Source: Populus alba | Lineage: Eukaryota > Streptophyta > Magnoliopsida > Malpighiales > Salicaceae | Length of the DNA stretch: 64,000 bases | Assembly: GCF_005239225.2 (NCBI RefSeq) | Contig: NC_133292.1 | Coordinates: 11,743,965 to 11,807,964 of the forward strand | Reading direction: 5' to 3' | Shown here: one piece after another, positions 56,101 through 64,000 of the stretch | Numbering within the stretch: the stretch's first letter is position 1 | How the letters are laid out: the number at the start of each line of letters is the position of its first letter | Program-made: the position numbers and the translations under genes | The notes under the pieces: generated by a model | Seen by the model: the letters and a program-made list of their open reading frames with translations, nothing else | Told to the model about the DNA's origin: nothing | Database searches by the model: none

Positions 56101-59100
56101 TGCAACGAAATGCAATATAGTTTTATCCAAGCTTTTAAATTGAAAACTTCCAAATAAGTCTCTAACCAACACACCTTTATGCCACTTTTGTCAGTATCAC
56201 TTCCTTGCTCCAATCCCACATCGGATAGGATTGAGGGCATGTGAGCACCCGAGTTGTGCACTACTGATAACTTGAAGTTTAAGCTTTTGGACTTTGTGAG
56301 GATAAGGCCCAATCCATTGTGTTATGTCGGGTCAATGACTACTTGGGGTGTTACCACCTTATTAGCCGCCCCAATTAAATTATTTATTTCAGTTTGTTCA
56401 AATCATATTTTGAATTTTGTTTTGTTTAGGTTTGAGATTTTTTTTTTTCTTATAGGAAAACATGATATGTGATGATATGTATTTTCCAAGAATGAGATAG
56501 TTCATTTTGCATGTTAAGAATGTATCCAACTCAGGCTTTTGCAGAAGATGCACATTAACTCAACCTCTGTTTGTCTCTGTTTAATTTTCAGGTTAATCAA
56601 TCCAGTGGTTGTTGCCCCAACTATTGCTGCCGTTGGACTTTCTTTTTATAGTTATGGTTTTCCACGAGTTGGTACCTGTCTTGAGATTGGTGTGGTGCAG
56701 ATATTGCTGGTTATTATGTTTTCTCTTGTAAGTTTGGTGAAGTTAAATTTTGCCTTGAATTATTATTCAGTTTCAATTTCTTTTAATTTAATTAAAAGAA
56801 CCTTCATAAGATATCTGTTTTCAGTTGTGTGCCAAAACAACTAAAATAATGTTTTCTGTACTTTCTGCAGTACCTGCGTAAGATATCTGTTTTTGGTCAT
56901 CGCATATTTCTAATTTATGCGGTAAGTTTTCTGCTGTATTAGCTTTCCATCAATATGTTTAGTTGCTGCTGCCTTGCCCTTCCTCACTTTTCCCATCATT
57001 CTGTTATTGTTGATTTTCCTTTGTATATCATGTAAGGTTTGTTAGAGCTTACCCAAATTACAAAATTTCTGGCATGAGACCATGTGCAAACTCATCAGCC
57101 ACTACGATGAGGTCCTCTTCCACAAGCAGCAATAGACTTCTCAGTCTAAAACACTCACTTCTTGGCCCAATCCAACAGCACTGACAAAATAGAAGAAACA
57201 AAATGGGCGTTGGATAAGTTCAAACCAATGCTAAGCTTTAATATTGTTGACACAATATTTCAGTGCTCAAACCACACTGGCCTTCTGGTCTTGGTCTGAG
57301 TATTGGTGGTGGGGCTGAGGTGCACATGAGGGAGGGTATTGAGTTGAACATTGCACCCTGCTGTCGCAACTGAAACTATTTGACCATTACACTGTTAAAA
57401 ATTATGTGCAGTTTGTGAGATAATGAGGTTATCACTTTTTCAATCCCAGGTTCCATTGGGTCTAGCAATCACATGGGCGGCTGCTTTCCTTCTTACTGAA
57501 GCAGGAGTCTATAGTTACAAAGGTTGTGATGCAAACGTTCCAGCATCAAACATTATATCTGACCACTGCAGAAAGCATGTTTCCAGGATAAAGCACTGTC
57601 GAGTTGATACTTCCCATGCACTGAAATCTTCCCCATGGTTTAGGTTTCCTTATCCATTACAATGGGGTACTCCTGTTTTTGAGTGGAAAATGGCTCTTGT
57701 TATGTGCGCGGTGTCCATCATCTCATCTGTAGATTCGGTTAGTTTCCCTTCAATGGTCATGATTGACACCTCTCTTGGAGATTAAGATTTTCTAACAATC
57801 TAATTTCCTATACGCCATTCATTTTTTTGTTTTACTTTAAGTTGAAGTCATTCATGTATTGATCATTATTATAAAAGATCCTTGATTTTCTGCACGCATA
57901 AAACCCAAATGTTTTAGTTTAAATAAATAAATGAAATATAATTGTAGGATTTTGCCCTAATTTACTGGGGAAAAAAGGGAAAAGAGGGAGTAAAATTCTG
58001 AATACACTGGTTGAATTGGTGAAATGTCTGAAGCTTGCTTGAGAAGCTAATACCAAGCATGCTATACATTCACTTGGATCGTTTTCCAAGCGTCAATCCA
58101 ACTAAAGAGGTCGTGGTTGTCTAAATTAGGATCATAAGATATCTCATTTTAAAGTTGTGGAAATCGCTAAAAGTAATTTAGTAGGTGTCTAAATAGTACT
58201 TTGTGAATATTGCTAAACTTCATATCAATAGATATTAATGACAATGACCCTAACAACTTCGGCAACAATGACCCTAACAACTTCGGCTAATAGAGTGTCT
58301 TCTTTATTATTTATATATTTTGACCAATACTGGCCAATAGAGAGTTAACCCATAGTTGATTCATTTATATTTAGTTCTCGTAAAGATTCATGTCTAAATA
58401 TATGTTAGCTAATATCTGTTAAAACAGCAGTTGGATTTTATAAAGAAAAGTTGCATTTATTACAATTGCAAATTTCTACTTCCAAGAAGTATTGTGGGGT
58501 GTGCGTGTTTCTGAATTTATCCATTCATAAGTGATTTTTTTCTTGAAGTTCTCTGGGAGAGTGCTTGTGTCCAGAAAAACATAAAATATATATGTTGTGC
58601 TTATGGAAGTATAGAGACATTGACATGTGGTCTCATGATTATAAAGTAAAACCATATATCCCTTTGGAAGTAATGCCTACATACATGAAAAAAAATAAGC
58701 ATTTATTGTTGCATAAAGCTGCTAATATGATCTATTAAGAATTAAATGACTATATTCCTTATTTGGAAGTAATGCCCACATACATGAAAAAAAATAAGCA
58801 TTTATTGTTACATAAAGCTGCTAATATGATCTATTAAGAATTAAATGACTATATTCCTTATTTGGAAGTAATGCCCACATACATGAAAAAAAATAAGCAT
58901 TTATTGTTGCATAAAGCTGCTAATATGATCTATTAAGAATTAAATGACTATATTCCTTATTTGGATTTGGGTTTGAACCAGGTTGGCTCATATCATGCAT
59001 CGTCATTGTTGGCGGCCTCTAGGCCTCCAACCCCAGGGGTTGTTAGTCGGGGGATTGGTCTTGAAGGCCTTTGTAGTGTCTTGGCTGGTCTATGGGGTAC

Positions 59101-61038
59101 TGGAACTGGTTCTACTACTATAACTGAGAATGTGCACACTATTGCTGTGACTAAAATGGGGAGCCGCAGAGCAGTTGAATTAGGTGCCTGTGCTTTGATC
59201 CTCTTATCCCTTATAGGTAAGTCTTAAAGCTTACAGTTCACAGCTTCATTAATCAAAGCATGCGTTAGTTCAGATTTTTCCTGTAACTATTGCAATGTTT
59301 TCTTCATAACATGTTCATTGTATGTTTTGTATGGATTGTTTGATTAACTATGATGGTGGGCTTTTTTGGTGTGTCCAGGATGTTTTGCGGAACATTCAGC
59401 TCAAAATGTGTATTTGAGTGGTTTGTGGTTAAGTCTGTCATTCTGCAATTCTTACACGTGTTGTTTTAACATGCCGCAATCTTTGGCCTGCATTTACCTT
59501 GTAATGAAACCAAAAGGTCATTTAGTTCATCACCATGTCCTCTGTGATTGCAGTAGCTGTTAAAGTTGTGCCAGATAATTGTTGCAATCTTGAGAAACTT
59601 CTTAAAAGAAATAAAAGGAAGAAGACAAATTGCTTGCACCGCATGCATGTAATAGAGTGCCCATGGCAAGCTATGTGGCACATTTTGCTTTAGCTAAAAG
59701 GTTTTTGTTTTATTTATTTATTTATTGAATAGTAACAGCATTAGAATTTAGAAGCTTATGGCACTTGATCCAGTTCAGAGGCTCACAGTTTCTTTTCTAA
59801 TCTTCTTATTGTTGTTCTGTACTAGTACTTGTATATCAGAACTTTGCTATTCAAACAGGTAAAGCATTTGTACTGGTGGTACTTATAGATCATAACTTTG
59901 CTATTCGAACAGGTAAAGTTGGAGGATTTATTGCCTCAATTCCTGAAGTCATGGTTGCTGCTCTCCTTTGCTTCATGTGGGCAATGCTTGCAGCATTGGG
60001 ATTATCAAACCTGCGTTATAGTGAGGCAGGAAGCTCCCGGAATATAATCATAGTTGGTTTATCATTGTTTTTCTCCCTTTCAGTACCATCATACTTTCAG
60101 CAATATGGCATCTCTCCAAATACAAACTTGTCTGTCCCAAGTTATTTACAGCCATACATTGTGGCCACACATGGACCATTCCGCAGCAAATATGGAGGGG
60201 TATGCATCTTGTTAACTTCTATTCTTTTTTAATTTTTTTGGTTTGCATGTTAAAATCATCTAGACAATTTCCTAGCAAATGCTGTGCCTTTGTTCTCTAT
60301 TAAAATTTTGGCGTGTTATTGGTTGGTAGCAAAATCACAAAACTAAAACTTAGAAACATAAATTAGAATTACTTACTGTGTTTCTGGCCAATTAAAATGT
60401 GTTGAAGCATTATTGCATCTATCCTCGAATTATTCATCATGATGGTGTCTAGGGTGGCCAGTACCTTCAGAGATCAAGGTTGTTCGGATAGATGCTTATA
60501 CTATTATCTACATGATATCTCAAAGATCCATTATTCTATGTAATTGTTATCTTTTAATTAGTACATTTCCATTTAGCACTTCCTTTCATCTCAAAACCAC
60601 AAATTGTTGGGCTCACCAACCCATTCTGAAAGCAAGCCTGAGATCCCGACTTCCCATGTTTCAACTCCTGTTTTATTGAAAGTCTCTGGTGACACTTGTG
60701 CTTCAAACCTGATCTTTCCTACGAGACCATGTCTCTCATATAAGTAAATTACCTTTGTGATATCATCGCAGATTCTCTTGACAGGTCTGTTAATCATGTT
60801 TTTTTTGTCCTTGCAGTTGAACTATTTTTTGAACACAGTACTATCCTTAAATATGGTGATCGCGTTCCTTGTTGCTGTTATCCTGGACAACACTGTGCCT
60901 GGCAGTCAACAAGAGCGCGGAGTCTATGTATGGTCCGAAACCGAGGCAGCAAGAAGGGAGCCTGCCATTACGAAAGACTATGAATTGCCCTTCAGAGTTG
61001 GCCGGATTTTCAGATGGGTAAAATGGGTTGGACTGTGA
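53176..61038 (+). CDS. NAT12: Nucleobase-ascorbate transporter, NAT12-like
   Basis: Ten exons join in frame to 706 residues: 53176-53707, 54424-54521, 54624-54794, 55520-55620, 56592-56727, 56871-56921, 57450-57737, 58982-59216, 59913-60199 and 60817-61038. The first 175 or so residues are hydrophilic, Pro/Gly/basic-rich and end HTHMKYELRDTPGL; this long N-terminal extension marks the NAT11/NAT12 clade (Arabidopsis NAT12 is similar in length). The transporter core begins VPIGLYGFQHYLSMLGS, with QGPSFVYLAPALAI and GTGTGSTTITEN, and has about 12 hydrophobic helices. The NAT signature appears at residues 508-517 as ENVHTIAVTK, with His where the consensus has Gly. Family knowledge: proton-coupled uptake of xanthine/uracil-type bases at the plasma membrane; the substrate for this clade is not established. 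An in-frame ATG is preceded by an open GTG frame, and the ATG at 53176 is used. Two introns carry tandem repeats near acceptors. Confidence 0.95.
55303..55350. repeat. Perfect 16-bp inverted repeat in NAT12-like intron 3
   Basis: AGATACATACATACAT (55303-55318) and its exact complement (55335-55350), followed by (ATCT)n and (AT)n. It probably arose from microsatellite slippage. Confidence 0.9.
58663..58965. repeat. Three-copy tandem repeat, period 99 bp, in NAT12-like intron 7
   Basis: TTTGGAAGTAATGCC begins units at 58663, 58762 and 58861, and a fourth start (TTTGGA) at 58960 runs into the splice acceptor of exon 8 at 58981. The copies differ by only a few bases. Confidence 0.95.
59840..59918. 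repeat. Duplicated splice acceptor, offset 54 bp, before NAT12-like exon 9
   Basis: AACTTTGCTATTCAAACAG followed by GTAAAG ends its AG at 59858; AACTTTGCTATTCGAACAG followed by GTAAAG ends at 59912. Both are usable acceptors in the same reading frame. Confidence 0.9.
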
Positions 61039-62188
61039 GACACAAGGCTTCATAGCTGGTACGTTGGCCACTGTCCCATTGTCAAAAGCTCATCAGTGGC
61101 AGCCCTCCAGATGGGATGATTGATAGAGCTGCCTTGTGATTCTAAATGAAAGTCCCTCTAGGCTCAAATCGGTAAATAGCAGGCAACAAACTGATTTTTC
61201 TTACACGGCTGAGCCTTCATGGGTCTTATAGAGATGAGTTATTTGTGTACATTTGAGGATCCAGACGGATCTCCTTGTGTTGTAACTTGAAATTATCAAG
61301 GATGTATCTAGTTTTGAATCATTGCCATTGAAATTTGTCTTAGAGGGACTTCTTATGTTTGAGAAAACATTGATAATCCACCCACATTATGTATATTTTA
61401 TCCAATTATATTTCAATCACCTTCTTCCCCGAGTGCTGGATTTGAGATTATATACATCATATTTTTTTTTTCCTGCCTCTGAGGTTTAGTTTCACAGCTG
61501 CGTTGTCAAGACTGCGAAAGCTTTGCATAATCTGTGTCGACGTTTCTGAAAAATTAGTGACTGGTTCAATTATTGGTCTTTTTCTGGCCTTTTCTTGTTT
61601 GTATAATTTTCCTTCGAACATTTAATTTCTATGAGATTTTGTAGCGAATTAAATTTTATTCTTTGAATACTTTTGATATTAATTTACAAATACTCCAAAA
61701 ACTGAAGGTTATTACTGTAGCTATATGCATCTTGGGTTACAGCAAAAAGATTATTTTACTCCTTTCCTTTTGATTTCTGACTTCTGAGGCTTAACATGAG
61801 GGTTGGATTGTAGTTTTCATGTGTGTTATAATGATATTACTATTTTATCCTCTACTCTTATTTTTGAAGTTTTGTTTGAGGATGCATGTCTTTTCACTTT
61901 TTGGCATGGTTAAATGCAATTTAACCTTCCAACCAAAAATTTATTTATTGTAACTTTTATTTTTTTGATTTTTTTTAAAGTTATTTTTCAATGCAATTTA
62001 ACTTTCCAACTAAAAATTTTTATTTGCCCTCTAATTTTTTTTTTCGCTTTTAATTTTTTTTAGATCTTTTTATGTAATTAATTTTTTTTTCAAGTATTAT
62101 CTTTTAACATTTGATTTGTTGGGAATTATAATTCATACAATTTTATCATTTTATATTAATTTTTTTTTATTTATATAAAAAACATATT

Positions 62189-62229
<41 letters not shown>

Positions 62230-62531
62230 TTACAACCTGCAATGAAACGTGGGTTAAATGGTTAGATAATATCTACAACTTGTGCCTACCTCTCTACAAT
62301 ATTCATTAACACGTACAATGGACTAAATTTTGTCTAATGTTTCAATTTTCCTTTTCTGAGCAATTTTTTTAATTTAAAAGGCGATGAAACCAAAATCATT
62401 TGCCAAACTTGAAATAAAAAATGGTCCTCGCACGACTTGTTCTGAATGTTCTTGCAACTGACCATCGCATCTGGGTTTGATCTTGAAATTTAACTGGGAT
62501 TTATAAGTATACATGTATAGCTATCAACAAA
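61039..62531. other. NAT12-like 3' UTR and intergenic; no gene recognised
   Basis: The first 250 bases are probably 3' UTR. Beyond that the DNA is T-rich, with an (AT)n tract at 62192-62225, and has no coding frame of note. Confidence 0.5.
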
Positions 62532-62605
62532 GCTGGAATAGCTCAGTTGGCTAGAGCGTGTGGCTGTTAACCACAAGGTCGGAGGTTCAAGCCCTCCTTC
62601 TAGCG
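62532..62605 (+). tRNA. tRNA-Asn (GTT)
   Basis: A 74-base cloverleaf: acceptor stem GCTGGAA/TTCTAGC with one G-U pair, D-arm with AGCTCAGTTGGCTAGAGC, anticodon loop CTGTTAA giving GTT (Asn), and T-arm GGAGGTTCAAGCCCTCC. A discriminator G follows and CCA is not encoded, as expected for a nuclear gene. A CAA motif just upstream (CAACAAA at 62525-62531) and a T run about 20 bases downstream fit plant Pol III transcription. There is no intron. Confidence 0.96.
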
Positions 62606-63400
62606 CTGTGGATATTGTTTTCACTTTTTTTTTTTATATATATTTTCTTCGTACTAAAAAGAAGATCAGAAATCACACTTACAATAGCACGAACAAAGGG
62701 CCTTTTTTCCTAGCAAAGTTTTGCTACAGCATGGTGTTTATATTTACAATGAAATTCAGCTAGATCTGTAGATCTATAAATGAGGTTTGGAGTACTCTAC
62801 TTTCTGTTTCTAGATACGTTTTAAAATATTAAATTAAAGTCTGGTGTTTAGTGCTGGCTATAATTATAGCCCACCCGATCACATTTCAAGGACCACCTCT
62901 CTGCTGTTCCCTTCACTAGTGATTAGGGTTGTTACGATCAGTTTGACATTGAGGAATATTTTTCCTGAAAATTCCATTGCTAACTGCAAGTCCTCTCTCG
63001 TTATTAGTACATTTGACAACATCTGTGCTCGCATGATTCCTTTCTATAAAAATCTTGAGAAAATGATAGGCATTATGTAATATTCATAGCCTTGATTTAT
63101 TCCATTTTTTAAATTTAAGCTTATCATATTAGAATCTTTTGAATTTAAATTTATTTTTCTCTTCTATTTAAATAGAATTCTGAGCTATTAAAAAACTAGA
63201 AAAAACTTATGTTGATTTTCTATTAAATGAAAGGATTTAATAAACTCAAATATGTCCTTAGGACCTGAGAAACTTCAAATATGCTTAAAAATTATCTTTT
63301 GTTTTTTTTGTATTAGATTTTTGTAGTCATTTTCTTTTAATTCAATAAAATTGTTATTGTTATTAACCTGAATTATTAAATTTATTGCATATTAATCAAA
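62606..63400. other. Intergenic; no gene recognised
   Basis: The T run at 62625-62637 probably ends the tRNA transcript. A 78-codon frame at 62844-63080 has no recognisable features. Downstream is AT-rich. Confidence 0.45.
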
Positions 63401-63410
63401 TCCCTTAGAT

Positions 63411-64000
63411 CTTGTAGTCTCGTCTGACCCAAGACTAAATGTTTTGTATAAAGATCCAATTCTCATAAATCCTACGTTAGGATCCAAATGCTTTGGGTCT
63501 TGTAGCCCCGCCTGACCCAAAACTACGGGTCCTGTGTTAGGACCCAAGACTAACGGGTCATACATGAAAACCCAATTCTCCTGGGTGCGGCATCCAAACC
63601 CAATGTACTTGGGTTAGCCGTCTAATGAGCCTTGATGTCGGATCCAAGCGAATTAAATTTCCCATCACGATCTAATTTTCTTGGATTATGTGTTAAAATC
63701 TAATTTTTTTGAATCCAGCATCAAGATTCAAGGCTAATAAATCATGATATTAAGACTCAATCAAATCTAATAGGTACTATATTAAAACTCAATTATTTGA
63801 ATTTTAGATTTTTATAATATTTTTTATAAAAATAAACCCGCGTGGCGAGAGCCAACAAACCAGTAGGAACTAAGATGGTCACAAAAGTGACAAAACTTGG
63901 GACCCCTCCACTATAAAAATAAGAAGAAGACAAAGTAGGAAAAGGGAAACGGAAGAAAAATAAAAGAGGGAAAAGAAAGAAAGAGACAGAAACTTAGGAA
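63411..64000 (+). mobile_element. Possible LTR-retrotransposon fragment, cut by the window edge
   Basis: From 63411 the sequence is an imperfect array built on the words GACCCAA, TTGGGTC and GATCCAA. CTTGTAG..CGNCTGACCCAA recurs at 63411 and 63499 (88 bp). It is followed by TATAAAAA at 63912-63919 and a purine-rich stretch to the edge. A TATA box after such an array is what the U3 part of an LTR would show. The matching LTR, primer-binding site and coding region would lie outside the window. Confidence 0.4.

Noticed and set aside
58663..58965. Regularly spaced repeats considered as a CRISPR-like array
   Set aside because: The units are contiguous 99-bp tandem copies without unique spacers, in an intron of a plant gene.

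Overview
The window is nuclear DNA from a flowering plant. It is AT-rich, with long gene-poor stretches, intron-containing genes with GT-AG junctions, many (AT)n microsatellites and small dispersed AT-rich elements. The gene content and repeat style fit a woody dicot, most likely Populus or a close Salicaceae relative. That species call is inference from memory of gene families, not a database match.

Layout. At 0.16-1.03 kb (+) is an intronless CBF/DREB1-like AP2 transcription factor. From 1 to 10.8 kb there is repeat-rich intergenic DNA with one uncertain small minus-strand ORF. From 10.86 to 15.84 kb (-) lies a 19-exon HD-domain dNTP triphosphohydrolase (SAMHD1/VENOSA4 family). Next come two class I small heat-shock protein genes (16.73-17.21 and 19.31-19.79 kb, both -). 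A decayed copy of the HD gene's first exon lies between them, so the HD 5' end and the sHSP were duplicated together. At 24.66-25.06 kb (+) is a two-exon Dabb (stress-responsive A/B barrel) protein. At 26.11-27.04 kb (+) is a WAK/LRK10L-type extracellular protein without a kinase. From 27 to 35 kb the DNA is intergenic and includes a clear 883-bp PIF/Harbinger-type MITE. A DUF868 protein follows at 35.26-36.16 kb (-), then more intergenic DNA. At 43.50-44.89 kb (-) is an NFD6/NOXY2-like small mitochondrial protein. At 45.90-47.51 kb (-) is the ribosome-biogenesis factor RLP24. From 48 to 53 kb the DNA is intergenic with a strong foldback element. A ten-exon nucleobase-ascorbate transporter (NAT12-like) occupies 53.18-61.04 kb (+). 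A tRNA-Asn(GTT) gene lies at 62.53-62.61 kb (+), and a possible LTR fragment runs to the right edge.

The genes are ordinary neighbours in a plant chromosome, not a pathway cluster. Themes that recur are stress response (CBF, two sHSPs with heat-shock elements, Dabb protein) and housekeeping (RLP24, dNTP hydrolase, tRNA). I found no clearly new multi-gene system. The most unusual structures are: a perfect 23-bp inverted repeat whose loop holds the CBF start codon; the HD-exon/sHSP co-duplication; a 54-bp duplicated splice acceptor in the transporter that could add 18 in-frame residues; a 99-bp triplication ending at another acceptor of the same gene; and a set of overlapping palindromes inside the MITE.
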